From Sphagnum magellanicum (taxonomy: Eukaryota; Streptophyta; Sphagnopsida; Sphagnales; Sphagnaceae), in the NCBI GenBank assembly GCA_021904315.1, contig CM038923.1:6888038-6952037 (forward strand): a stretch of DNA of 64,000 nt, written 5' to 3'. A model generated the notes under the pieces. The model saw only the letters and a list, made by a program, of their open reading frames with translations, had not been told where the DNA came from and did not search any database. The number at the start of each line of letters is the position of its first letter. The first letter of the stretch is position 1. Below, in pieces: positions 49,813-61,540 of the stretch. The position numbers were made by a program, and so were the translations under genes.

Positions 49813-51801
49813 ATGGCTGCAGCTCTGTCGCTATCTTTTGAGACGACTGATCTGCAGGCAGCAGGAGGAGGAGGAGGGAGCTTGCTGTCCTACGATTGCC
49901 ACCGCTCCGTCCCGGCTCCTTTTCTCACCAAGACTTACTATCTGGTGGATGATCCCGCCACTGACGACATTGTGTCGTGGGGAGAGGACAACACCACCTT
50001 TGTGGTGTGGCGACCGCCGGAGTTCGCCAGAGATTTGCTTCCCAACTACTTCAAGCACAACAACTTCTCCAGCTTTGTTAGGCAGCTCAACACCTACGTA
50101 AGTCTCATGAGCTGCCTGGGAGATTTGCTGCTGCTTGCGGTAGAGATGGAATTGCCAACTTCTTCTTCTTCTTCTTTTTGTCTGATCAGTATACTATCCG
50201 TCCGACTGCATGCATTAGCTCCAAGAATGACTTTTTTTCCCTTTCTGCAACCAGAGCTCTCAAGAACTTGAGAAACAAAGTTCTTGAGTCTTTTCTTCAC
50301 GTTGTTGCTTGCTTGTTTGCTTCAACCATGCAGGGCTTCAGGAAGATTGTTCCAGATCGTTGGGAATTCGCAAACGAGTTTTTCAGGCGAGGGGAGAAGC
50401 AGTTGCTGTGCGAGATTCACAGGAGGAAAAGCCTGCAAAGTGCTGGGGGAAACGCTGCTTCATCAACGCAGCAGCAGCAGCAAAGCCGGGACTCTCATTC
50501 TCCATCACTTTCCAACGAGGATCAAACGACGACGTCGTGGTCCCCTCTCTCATCATCCCCCCTGTCGTCTCCGCGACCTCATCAGCTTCTCCCGCCCCCG
50601 CTTCCGCCGTCAACCTCTGCTGCAGCTGCTGCGGTTTTCATGTGCGATGAGAACGAGAGGTTGCGTAAAGACAACAGTCTGCTCCTCTCCGAGGTTTCTC
50701 GCCTCCGTCGCTTGTATGACGAAACAATGCTCATCCTTCAGCAGCGATCCAGCTGCAGCAGCTCGACTTTGCATGATCTTGCGTGGTTAAGGAGGTACTA
50801 GATCAAGTGCTGCACTCAGACAACAACTTTGCACCATATTCATCTGAATTCAAGCTGTGCATCGCTTCAGAACTTGGCCAAGCTCTTTGAGAAACTGCAT
50901 GTTCGATTGATCTTGATTCTTTTGGTTTTTTTTTTGTTTTCTGTTCATTTCTCTATGAATCAGGATCAGAGGAACGTCTGCAGGCGGCGTTCTGAGTGCT
51001 CATGCGGAAGGATTAGGTGCACTAGGGATGAAGCCTAGAGACACGACTTCTGTGGCAGAACAGTTGGACACAGCGGCAAGAAAGGAACAGATTCGTGAAC
51101 TCTCCCTCCAGGTGATGAACAGGACCGTCGAGCATGCAAACATTGGAGTACCTCTTCCTCCACTTCCTCCAACTTCTGTAGATTCAGCAGCAACCAGAGC
51201 TGGATTGCAGCAGCAGCAGCAGCAGCTTCTCAGGCAGTCGACTCCGGGCGCCGCTTGTCTAAGTTATCACAGAGATAATTCAGCCGTGACACCCAAAGCT
51301 TCTACTCTGTCTTTCTTAGACGGCAAGCTTAGAGAGATCAAAGCGTCAAGCTGCGCCGCCGCCAATGCCTGCAATTACAAGCAGCTGCAGCTGATCAAAT
51401 CTACTGCTAGCACTACGTCAGATCATCAAGAAGCAGCAGCTGCTGGTAAGGATCTTCATGGTCCCAAGGTCTTCGGCGTTCCTTTGATGCGCTCCCAATC
51501 CAGCAACTGGGACTGTAACGAAACTGCAGAAGCAGCTGATGACATGAGGAAGCGACCTCGCTGCAATTCTTGGGGTGATGTGGAGCTCCCTGCAGCAGCA
51601 GCAACAGCTTCTTCCAAGGATGTGGTCCCGGCGCTGGTAAGGCATGATCAGAGATCACCATCACCTCCTCCTCCTCCTCCTCCTCCTCCTCCTTCTTCGG
51701 TTTGTGTAAAGACAGAGCTAGGTTTAGAGTTACGACCCACCAGTGTGGAAGCTCCTTGGCTACAGATTTGTGCAGCCAGGGATGAAAGAGTGTACATTTA
51801 A
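49813..51801 (+). CDS. HSFB: Class B heat shock transcription factor
   Basis: Nuclear DNA-binding factor for heat shock elements; plant class B members mostly act as repressors or co-regulators. Exons 49813-50097, 50334-50794 and 50964-51801 (TAA), 527 residues. The first intron interrupts the DNA-binding domain between LNTY and GFRK, the position conserved across plant HSFs. The domain runs from about residue 34 ([15 protein letters not shown]) to 127 (CEIHRRK). A Gln/Ser/Pro linker leads to a compact heptad region at 199-232 ([16 protein letters not shown]), without the insert of class A. Exon 3 is joined by AG-GTACTA to ATCAG-G after a strong T-rich tract. It carries KVFGVPL at 417-423, the class B repressor motif (usually LFGV), and the basic RKRPR at 444-448, a likely NLS. 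Gln runs (141-145, 331-336) and a Pro run (481-492) stand out. At 527 residues it is longer than usual class B proteins (about 250-400). The second junction is the least certain part; without it the protein would stop at residue 250. Confidence 0.9.
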
Positions 51802-52515
51802 GGTACAAGGTTTTAGTACCGAGCCATCCACCGGAAGCAGCTGCTGCATTATTGTCAAAGGATTTTGTGCTGCAACAGACCTGTAGTAGACACACAAGCA
51901 GACACAGAGCTGGTCTACAGACTATGACTGCAATGAGTCCAAATTTTCATGTGCAAACTTTTGCTATGATCTTCTTCTCCATCCAGCTTGTAGCAGGAAC
52001 CTGCATGTTCCAAGTAGTACATTTCCAGAGGCAAGTCATCATTGCAGGGCCACAGCAGCTGCAGCAGGTGTGTTGATTCTGAGTTTGCACCACCCTTTCT
52101 GCCTTCCTTCCTTCCTTCCTTCATTCCTTCCTTCCTCTCCTTCCTCTCCTTCCTTGTAGCGGATGCTCATGCAGTGCTCAAGGCTCCAGTTGCAGCTTAC
52201 CCTAAGTTTTGTTACCAGCTAGGCTCTAGTCTACTGATCAGGAGCTAGCTGCTGCTGGAGCTCACAGCTCTCTAGAATTCTCAATGTAACAACCTCAATG
52301 AGGCCGGGTCATGCACTCATATAAATTTGAATCTGACCTTATAAATTTGCTTCTTCAAAAAACTCTGATGATCACATATTGTGACATGTCATGCAAAAAC
52401 AATTCACATGCAGGCTCAAGTTCATGTTTGATCATGGAATTATAATCAGTGTATAAATCTTTAAATGTTAGTAATTACAATCAGATGCAATAATTTATTT
52501 TGACAATAAAATTGC
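51802..52515 (+). other. Probable 3' UTR of the heat shock factor gene
   Basis: Composition stays gene-like until about 52270. A CCTT microsatellite lies inside, and the first AATAAA is at 52505-52510, about 700 bases after the stop. The actual cleavage site could be earlier. Confidence 0.4.
52101..52155. repeat. (CCTT)n microsatellite
   Basis: About twelve CCTT units with small interruptions, in the probable 3' UTR of the heat shock factor gene. Confidence 0.9.
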
Positions 52516-54485
52516 TTCAAAGAGTGTAAATGTCCACATAATATAATATTTATATTTACATGTACCTATATATCTATATATATCTATATAACATTGTGCT
52601 TTCAAAAGCTTCACCTGGGTGCAAGATGCAAGGCCAACTGAAGGTATATACTCTAATTCCTTATAAGAAGATCAGGTCAAAGGGATTGAGATACTGCTGC
52701 ACCTAATTTACTTCAGTATTATTTAGACTGCAATGCACTCTTCTGGTTAGTCCATTTTCTCACACCATCACCTTCTCTCCCCAAGTGCTCCAGATGCAAC
52801 CATGTTGATATATATAAATATATATATATAAATTTGTAGTTTCCAGATCACATGGTTCCAGCAAGAATTGAGCTCTAGGTCATGAAGGTTGGTTCATGGT
52901 GATCTAGTCATGCCATGATCAATTCAGAAAGTAACTAGTACTAATTGTGTTAGATCAGGAACCAAGGGTAGAAGGAAGATTGAGGTGTCTTCCTTCTAAA
53001 GTAACAGAAAAGGAAGGGTGGAAGCATGGTAAAGTAGACAGAAAAAGTATTTAAGTATCTCTGCTTAAATCCTGTAACATTCACACGAAGATCATAAAGC
53101 AACATCACCATATTAGATGGAAGTATGATAAAAACCCATTCATGCCAAATATAATTTGAGTAGTAATTTTAGAAGCTTATAGATTAAGTCTCTGTCTCCT
53201 TGAGAGCTTCAAGCTCAAGTCCTTCAAGTTCAAGTCCATGAAGTTGAGCAATTCCAGTCCAAACATGAGGATTCAAATTAGACATGAGTAAATTTTTGAA
53301 TGTTATACAAACATGCGGTTTTAAATCAAAATGGAATGCACATCTAGAACTACTAGAACAACAACAAATCCATAATATATGCAGCTCAATCAGTCAGTTA
53401 ATTGACAATCTGGTGGTGCAGGAACAAAGAGCTCATGGAGTGCAGCTGCACTAGTAGTACAAGTTAGAATGCTCCAACAAAATTAGTCTCTGATCAAATT
53501 ACCAAAAACCCATGTACATGAAACACATCTTCTTAAATAATTAGCTGCATAATTCTACTAATCAGAACTACTAAAGAACTGACTAATTACAATAGTAAAG
53601 CATAAAAATTTTAGAAATATTTATTCTAGATCTACATTCTTAAGCCCATGACTACCTAGGTAGGGCTTCTCTTCCTCAGATTGTTCATCAATAATTTACT
53701 AGAACTCTGTCAAAGTTTTGTATTGGCAGTACAATAATTTTGCACCACCAAATCTGCAAAACAATAATTTATTGATCTTGTAGTCTGGAGAATTATGTAT
53801 TATATAATGCAGCACTAGACATGATGCTGCAGGTCCACATTTTTCTTTTAATCAGTGTTTTTCTATTAATGTGGCTTGCCACAAGTTCTCAAGAGTGCAT
53901 GTCCAGATGTTCTTAAATACTAGGTTGTACACTCTTATATGTTTGTTGAGAAAGCTTCCACTTGTGATGCTTCTTCAAATATGGAGGTGAATCTCATGGA
54001 CTTTTCATATACTCTTTTTTTTTTTCCTTTTTATATTTTAGATTTTTTTTTTAAAATGTTTCTTAATCTTTTTTCCTTTTTTTTCTGTTGCTCCATTCAA
54101 TTGGATTTTGCAAGTTTTTTGGTTCCTAATTGCAATATAGATTTGCATGTATGAAATGGCAACCAAAAACAATTTCAGAAAGAACTGGGAAATTTTTGGA
54201 AAATTCTGTTTTTCCATAAATTTAACTAATTATGCTAAGTTTGAAGAAATATTTGCCAAATTTTCAATATTGAAAAATTGAAAAAAGAACCCTTGATGCT
54301 TAGAAGTTTGAAGATTTGCATTCTAGAATTTTATAATAAATTGATTACCAGAGGTTAGTTGGGAGATAATCAATAGCTTCAGCTAATTTTAACAATAGTG
54401 CACCCTCAGTTATCACATTATCTGATAACCACAATATTCATAAACATCAGAAGAGGCTAGGTAAAAGCTAATGTTATCAATAACT
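52516..54485. other. AT-rich intergenic DNA
   Basis: TATA-rich microsatellite patches near 52565-52592 and 52809-52832, and T-rich tracts near 54008-54090. No gene recognised. Confidence 0.55.
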
Positions 54486-54489
54486 AGTG

Positions 54490-54745
54490 TGGCTTGTGTC
54501 ATTGACCCAAGTGTGAATATGATTATATAACTGCTCCAAGTGTGAACAGAACCCATAATGAGAGAAACCATTTCTGAAAAAAATTGTTTTAAAATTTTTA
54601 ATTAATTTTTAGTGATAAAAATAACTCCAAATTCAATGTCCCCCCTCAATCTTAGGTTTTAAGATTATGAAGTTCCATCTCCAAGAAATCTCACTCATCA
54701 AGGGCTTTGCAACAACACCATTGAAATCTCACCCCAATTTCCCTA
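54490..54745 (-). repeat. Dispersed repeat, copy 2 (inverted relative at 9541-9940)
   Basis: Minus-strand order GTTGCAAAGCCC, GTGAGATTTC, AACCTAAGATTG, two TTCACACTTG blocks, CACACTAGTT; see the 9.5 kb copy. Confidence 0.6.
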
Positions 54746-56260
54746 AATTATATAGTCAAGTGTCAGTGCTATATGTTCCATGCTTTTCACAAGGAGCAAC
54801 TAATTGAAACGAATCACATTGTGATCCTTGTAGTCATTGCTACAATTTCTTTTTCGTGGATGTGGAGGCTTCTAAGAGTCTCGAAATGATAAAATACAAT
54901 ACAAAGGTATAGAGAACGTTATCTCGACATAAATTTTCAAAAAATCATGTACTCCAAATGATAGAATATGGAGGTGTAGAGAAGGTCGTCTCTACATAAA
55001 TTTTTAGAAAATCATGTACGTGACACCACCATCATAGTTGAAATTGAATGCATTGAGTCAAACATGCAATCACAGACACCATGGAATTGTTTCCACAAAC
55101 AACTGCATAATACGGGACTGACTGGCTTCGGATATCATTGAAGGGCAGAAACATATGCCAGATTGCATGCTCAGCAGAATTCGAGCAGTGATTTTGTCTC
55201 TCCAGAAAATAATAGAGAATCAAGCAGCCTCCTCATGTTACAAAAATCATTTTATTTACTTCTGCTGGTTTATTTTGGCCACATGGCTGGGAACAGTGAT
55301 CTTTTTGGGTGCAATTTCTTCAAATAATAAGTGCCCAAAATCACTCATTTTTGGGATTTTTTATCACCAGATTTTCAAGAGCATTTTGATTCAAATTGCC
55401 ATATTTCTTTATTAGGTAGTCAAAAATACAGAAGGATGCTTGAATTGTTAGGCTTAAGCACTAATTTCAGCTCCATCTTGTGGTGGATGATTGACAGTTT
55501 TCATTCCAACTTGGGTGGGTTGATTTCACCCTTGCATTTAGATCTCTTTCAATGGGCTTAATCACCACAATATTCAAAAGGTTTGGACACACAAAAAAAA
55601 ACCACACAAAAACTCTAAAGGTTCATGAAAAAAATATTGAATGGTCTTCACATGAGAGATGGAGTGGTAGACAAAGACACCATAACATAAGCTTGGGCCT
55701 TGGCATATGGAGGCAACACTGGACTAGAATCGAAGATGGACTCCAATTAGAAGTCTTGATGTAGATTCCTTATTTGATGCTCCAACATCAAATGAGGGGC
55801 TAGTAAGCTAATGCTAATTGTATTCAAACTATTCATATTGTTGTGTTGGAGGAAGAGGTTGTCCAAACCCTAACATGGTGTGAGAAACACTCAATGACAT
55901 TATCACTTGTTTCTTTTTTTAGCTAAGTAGATTTTTGGCATTCCTAGATTGCAAATTGAGATAGATTGAACTATTTTCAATTGCAAGATAGCTCACAAAT
56001 TTGAGACAATGTTGTCAAAGAATTATCAATCTACATGTGCTTGTTAACAAGAATTGACAAAATGATGTGAGTGAGGGCTATTTTTTTTCATGCTCTACTA
56101 TTAGACAATTTTAATCTACAAAGGAAGAAATATTGAATGAGCATGGGAACAAGTTAGGGGAGGTCAGGTACTTTCAAGATGATCAACACATGAAGTTCAT
56201 TGGTCTCTAGTTGGTTGTAGCTACTCAAGATTTATATGCATAATTCACACATTTGTCATT
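54746..56260. other. Intergenic DNA without recognisable gene
   Basis: Holds a diverged GCCAAATTTGGC-family end at 55385-55510 and short unsupported open frames. Confidence 0.5.
55385..55510 (-). repeat. Diverged GCCAAATTTGGC-family end
   Basis: GCCATATTTCTTTATTAGGT, AGTCAAAAATA and then CTTGTGGTGGATGATTGAC keep the order of the right end, but the central palindrome is lost. Confidence 0.4.
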
Positions 56261-56269
56261 TCATCTTAT

Positions 56270-58275
56270 TCCAAGGCTTGTTGTTGCATTTTAGAATTCA
56301 TTTTGTCTTGTGTTTTATGAGCATTTTGATGTTGCAAGGTTGAAAGTGATTAGCAAGTACAACATGTTTACTAGTTGACAATATCATGGTGACAATTTGC
56401 ACAAAGGAACAGTTGTGTATATTTGTAATCATGGTAATCCCAAATGAACATTCAGGTTGGTGAGTAAGAAAACACACTAAACACAAGAAAAGAAGTCTAC
56501 TATGCTTTGTTTATTTTCAAGCAAAACTATTGTCCAAAAAATAAAAGTAAAATGTTGAAAGACATAACAAATGCCCAAGAAAATAATTGATGTGGCAGGA
56601 AAGTGATTATAGTTTTGCTCATTTTCCCAGCTTTGCTATAGACTATCCCACTACAAATTCATTGTCTTCACCTATAACGAATGTAGTGGCAAGAAAGCAG
56701 CTACCATCATACCCATTCTTTTAGGTCTAATACAGGTTGTCCCAATGATAACTCACTACTTTCACCATTTGACATTGTTGTTCCTCACTGTTGTTGTCTT
56801 CCATGGTTATTGTTACCATGAAGCAAACATTTACAAAATAAATTATAATATGTAGAGAGCTAAAATCTTTTATATCACAAGAAACCTAAGTACATTTATT
56901 TGCAAAAATTTTTAAAAATTGAAAAAATACATAAGTGTTTACATTCCTTGAAACATATGATTTTTTTGGTTTCAACAACATTTGAGTACATTTCTTTTTC
57001 TCATAACTCCTTTGTTACACTTCAAGAAAGAACTAAGAAAGTGTGAGTAATCCACACCAAACTAGTTGAGAGAGAATGGAGCCAACCCAAGAGGTTCCCC
57101 ACTACCCATATTCAAGGGGTCTTTTTTTGTCCCTTTTTAAATTTTCTCGCCATTATCTTTTAAAGTCAACTTAACAATTCACTTTTTAAAATAATTCTAA
57201 ATCATCTCTTAAATTAATGGGAATGTTTTTCGCATATTCATCTTTTAAAATAATCATCAAAAATTATGCTAAAACAATGAAGATAATTTTCAAACATTCC
57301 TATTTATTATTAATAAAATAAATTTACTAGACTACCATGTATTAATATTTTTCACTAGAATTTCATTCTAGAATTACCCTTTGATTATCCTTCCCTATAA
57401 GCAATTTTGTGACTGTAATTATCATTAATCAATAAATTATTTAAATTAAAACTCATTGACAACACATAACCACATAGAGTTTCATTTTGTTTTGTCTTTT
57501 ATGAACATTTTGATGGTTGAAGGTTAGGAATGTTTAACAATTGCACAAATGATTTCTTAGTCTACAATCTTGGGTGACAATTTCCATAAAGGAGCACATG
57601 TTGTTCAAGGCTCTTTGGCCACTTTTAACCATAATTCAAACTTTATACATATTTTCATTTGGTCATTTGTTAATTCAAGGTTTGCAATAATTCAACATTG
57701 AGTGTCTTTTGAACCTTATGATCTTTTTAAAGTTTTAAAAATAGGAATGTTTAATAAGCATATCAATCACATTATCAACTCTAATCACATAATGACAACT
57801 TCCAAGAATGACCAAATGTTTATAAGGCACATTAATAGCACCCATACACCTACTTAGGTAGCCAAAATTCAAAGTTTTTAATACTCACAATTTGTTGATT
57901 CAAAATTTATAGTTACTTTTCAAGGTTCATCGTTCATTGTCTCTTAATATCTCTTATGAATATTTTGATGTTTCAAGGCCCAGGTGTTTAACGAGAATAA
58001 GAGGCACATTGTTTGCATTCTTGAGGTGTCAACTATTCATCAAGTGTCAATGGCAACACTTATGTCCTATTTAGATTATATGCACTACGCACACAATTTG
58101 CTAATTCAAGGTTTACAATGGCATTACAAACTTAGTTCTTTCTTTTTCCATATGAGTATTTTCATGTTCAAGGTTGTGCAAATGTATTCATTCAAAAAGT
58201 ATTGATGCACCTCATATTTTGAATTTCATTTATTCTTACGGACATTTCCATGTTAAATTGACAATGTTGAACATG
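56270..58275 (+). repeat. Diverged tandem repeat, period about 200-240 bp
   Basis: A block like TTATGARCATTTTGATGTT, CAAGGTT, GTTTAAYAA recurs near 56318, 57497, 57717, 57953, 58150 and 58235. It is followed in several units by TGACAAYTTCCA or TGGCAACACTT and by TTGTTAATTCAAGGTTT. Units are heavily diverged. It may be an old satellite or the internal repeats of an element. Confidence 0.5.
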
Positions 58276-58879
58276 AAATTTTTTAATTGAAAGCTGTAAG
58301 TTGCAAGTTAGACCTAATTTTAGTTTCACCATTGGTGTGTTGTGGGCATGACATGTTAATACTCCTTGTTTAATGACCTTTTAAAATTTCAATATTATTT
58401 GAGTGCAAATATGATACTAGCACTTGTTCATATATCCTCATTATGAACAGGAAAAAATGTAATGGCAACCAATATCATATCCATATACAAACCAAAATAC
58501 AAGCATTCATACCAAATTTATACCAATTGAAGCTTGTAAACATACTTGTATGCAATTGGCATGAAAAATAGGAAGGTCCCATCATATTAGTTTTAATTTG
58601 GTATTAATAAAATAATATATTAGTAAACATTGGTTGATACACTTAAATGGTTTTACACTGCAAAAAAAGGATTTAAATAATTTTACACTTACACAAAGTG
58701 TAAATATATGTTCACTACTTACAATTACACAATAAATATGTCTAGAACCATACACATGCATAACATTGATCTTATTCATAAGATTCCCTAAACATGTGTG
58801 AATTTTATTGTTAGATATTAATGTTCTGTTATGATGAAGGAGTTGATGATGGATTGTGTTTTTGCTTTGGAACCAAGCG
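58276..58879. other. AT-rich intergenic DNA
   Basis: TTACACTTACACAAAGTGTAA words at about 58680-58700 resemble those flanking the 10.7 kb island. No gene recognised. Confidence 0.45.
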
Positions 58880-59110
58880 CTTTTTTCCAATTTTGTGATG
58901 TAGCTGAAGTGATGATCATTCATAAGATGATTTAATCAGATTTGGCTACATATTAGATATGAAAGGGGAAAAACAACTAGAATCCTTCTATATACTTGGC
59001 TACTTACTGGAACTTATCATAAAATTTTGACAAATGTGGGCCAGTTTTTTCATGAAAAATCCTTTGTATAGGTCAAAATCATATTTTTCAGGTAGAAATT
59101 TGACAATCTT
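58880..59110 (+). repeat. GCCAAATTTGGC-family end with subterminal region
   Basis: CCAATTTTGTGATGTAGC, GTGATGATCATTCATAAGAT, CAGATTTGGCTACA, ACTTGGCTACTTACTGGAAC in order; left-end orientation. It extends the conserved outer sequence to CAATTTTGTGATG. Confidence 0.7.
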
Positions 59111-59170
59111 TTTCCCTTAAAGAAAAATGCTACCACTTACACCTCTGAATGCTCACATGTAAGAAAATGC

Positions 59171-60102
59171 CAGTGTTGGGCAGATACGTGGTTTGGCTGG
59201 TTAGAAACAAGCAGTTCTAGTTAGTACAAACTAAACAAGAACTGGGTCTGAGATTCGGAACTGGTTCTGGAACTAAAATCAAAACTAGGTCATTTTTAAA
59301 ACAGGACCCAGAATTTTTGAAAACAAAAAGTTTAAAGTTTTTTTTTAAAGTAGAATTGGGTTTCCAGCCCAGGTTAAGGTAGAGATAGGCTGGTGGGCAA
59401 ACACTAAAGAACTCAAGGAGGTCGAATCCTCACACATTGTTTCTCTGCTTCTGTGGCTAAAAGAACATTTGTAGCACTTCACCTAGAGCTTCCAATGTCA
59501 CAAAAGTTGTTCAATTGGATAAAGGGGTGTTTGATGTAAGGGGGGTTCAGTGTTTGGTGATGGGTGAATTAAGACAGATTAAGATTTTGAGAGTAAAATC
59601 CTTGATAGTTGCATCTTTGGCTCTGGAACACAAACAATTTCATAAAGCCCTAGTTGGCACATCTGTCAAGGTTTAAATCACTCAAAGTGGACTAACAATG
59701 AGGAAGATATGGGTCTAGAACTAAGAGACATGGCTAGAGCTATTTTTTCAAAAAAATTGAAGCAAACTATCACTCATCCTCTTCCTATGTTTTCTGTGTT
59801 GCTTCTTTACTTCTGAAGCTCAAAGAACATTTGTAGCCCTCCAGATTGCATGTCCAATGACACAAAAAATTGCTCAATTTGGTTTAGGAATGTGTTGATG
59901 ATAGATATGTGTTTGGTGATGGGCGGTTCTAACCTACCAGATCCAGATCAGAACCTAGTCTGATTTTCAGAACTAGAACTAGAACCGGGACCAGGATCTA
60001 TTTTTGAAGAACCAAACCCAGAACTGGATTTCTGGTTCCATTTATGGGTCGAACTAGAACCAGAGGTTTCTCATAAAAGTAAAGAACGACCACCCAACAC
60101 TG
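59171..60102. mobile_element. Non-autonomous hAT-like element, 932 bp
   Basis: Left end CAGTGTTGGGCAGATACG; right end on the minus strand CAGTGTTGGGTGGTCG. Flanked by GAAAATGC (59163-59170) and CAAAATAC (60103-60110), 6 of 8 identical, as expected of an aged 8-bp hAT target duplication. Both subterminal zones are packed with GAACTGG/CCAGTTC-like words in both orientations. No transposase frame. Same family as 28872-29810 by length, ends and word content. A SINE-like B box (GGTCGAATCC) lies inside near 59425. Confidence 0.75.
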
Positions 60103-60110
60103 CAAAATAC

Positions 60111-61220
60111 AAGATACCTTCTTACTCAACGTGGTCTTGCCTTTATAGCCCTCTTGGGTTTCCCAACAATCAAAAGTTCTACACTTGCATATCATGTCAA
60201 AGTGCTACAGCTTCCAGACTAATGTGTTGAATGTGGGGGTGACCAGCTTTTGAGTTTCCTGGGCAGGGCACACATGGTGTTATGGTGTTTAATACAATGT
60301 GAGGGCCCAGGTGTCAATTGCTTTTGGTTGGTGTTGGAGCTTGGCATAGGGGAATGTGTAAAGTGTGGACCTTCTAGATTTCCAGACCATATGTTGAATG
60401 TTCAGCCTGCAACTTTTGCATGACCTTGACATGTAAAATTTATTCACTCCTAAGAAATAAAAGTGTATTTCTTGTAGACTTTTGTATGGGGAAGAGGTTA
60501 AATCAGCCAAGGGTCCTAAATATTGGCAGTACAAAAAGTGATGATATTCCAAACCACAAATGAACATCACCTTCCACTTGTCAATCAAAGCTCCTCTACA
60601 ATATTATTACAAAGTTTTTTCGCCCAGAAATATGTTGTCCACATGAGCTCATTCATGACCTTAGAATGCTTGCCAATCAGTACAATGTTTCACACAAGTA
60701 ATGCTGTGCTCACTACACCATTGCTTTCGAGGCCACCCAACACACATGTTGAACATTTCAAAAAAGTGCCATCCGACCCACCCACCACTTGAAAACCAGG
60801 GAAGGAATGCCAGAAAGCTGAAAAGATACAACTCTTTTTAGTACTCGTCCTAAGACCCTTTCAAATATATAATTTGATAGGGTACCAAATGCTCCAAAAG
60901 TCTTTCCACAAAGAAAGAAGTGTGAGTAAATTATTGGTCCCTAGTCTCTACTGCCCAAACAGAAACATCCCCCCATGTTTTTTGGGTGACCATTTTGCAT
61001 GTGTTTTTCAACTCATTACATGCACCATGTGCAAATAAAACAATAAATGGAATGTGCACAGGAAATAATTATTTATGTTCACCTTTTCTGTATTCATGTT
61101 GTCAAAACTGCAAAATGTCTGAGGAATATCAATAAGGGCCATTTTTGTCTATTGACCAATACCAACTGGATCTGGAGCATTTATTTCAGTTTGCTTGCCA
61201 ATCCCTTGGTACTTGGTAGA
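60111..61220. other. Intergenic DNA without recognisable gene
   Basis: Short open frames on both strands near 60290-60790 have no family resemblance and no coding-like start context. Confidence 0.5.
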
Positions 61221-61540
61221 CAAGGGGTGTGTCACAATGTGGCCTTACCACTTACATTAAAAAGTATCTTAAGGCAAAAGAAGAATTATGAAAACTCAAA
61301 TATTTCCCCATGCAAAAATATTATCTTCAAGAAATCCTCTAAAACAAAATCAAAATCCTTCAAGATATTATATCTCTATAACTAATCTCAAGTTTCAACA
61401 CAAGCCAAAATATCATCTTTCAAAAATCCTCCTATAAAATAAACCTACTACCTAAGGGGGCCAAAATCCCTTAAGCTACTAATACTCTATAATGAATCTA
61501 AACACATTATCCTTGCCTTTGTAGGCAAGGCCAATAAAGG
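61221..61540 (-). repeat. Dispersed repeat, copy 2 (inverted copy at 33871-34194)
   Basis: Reverse complement aligns with the 33.9 kb copy over nearly its whole length. The ends are CAAGGGGTGTGTCAC on the left and GGCAAGGCCAATAAAGG on the right. Confidence 0.8.

Noticed and set aside
51413..51895. Long minus-strand frame across the third HSF exon
   Set aside because: It is the reverse of Pro, Gln and Ser-rich codons (giving Glu and Leu runs) with no recognisable domain.
60289..60792. Open frames on both strands near 60.5 kb
   Set aside because: No family resemblance, no splice or start context, and composition equals that of the surrounding intergenic DNA.
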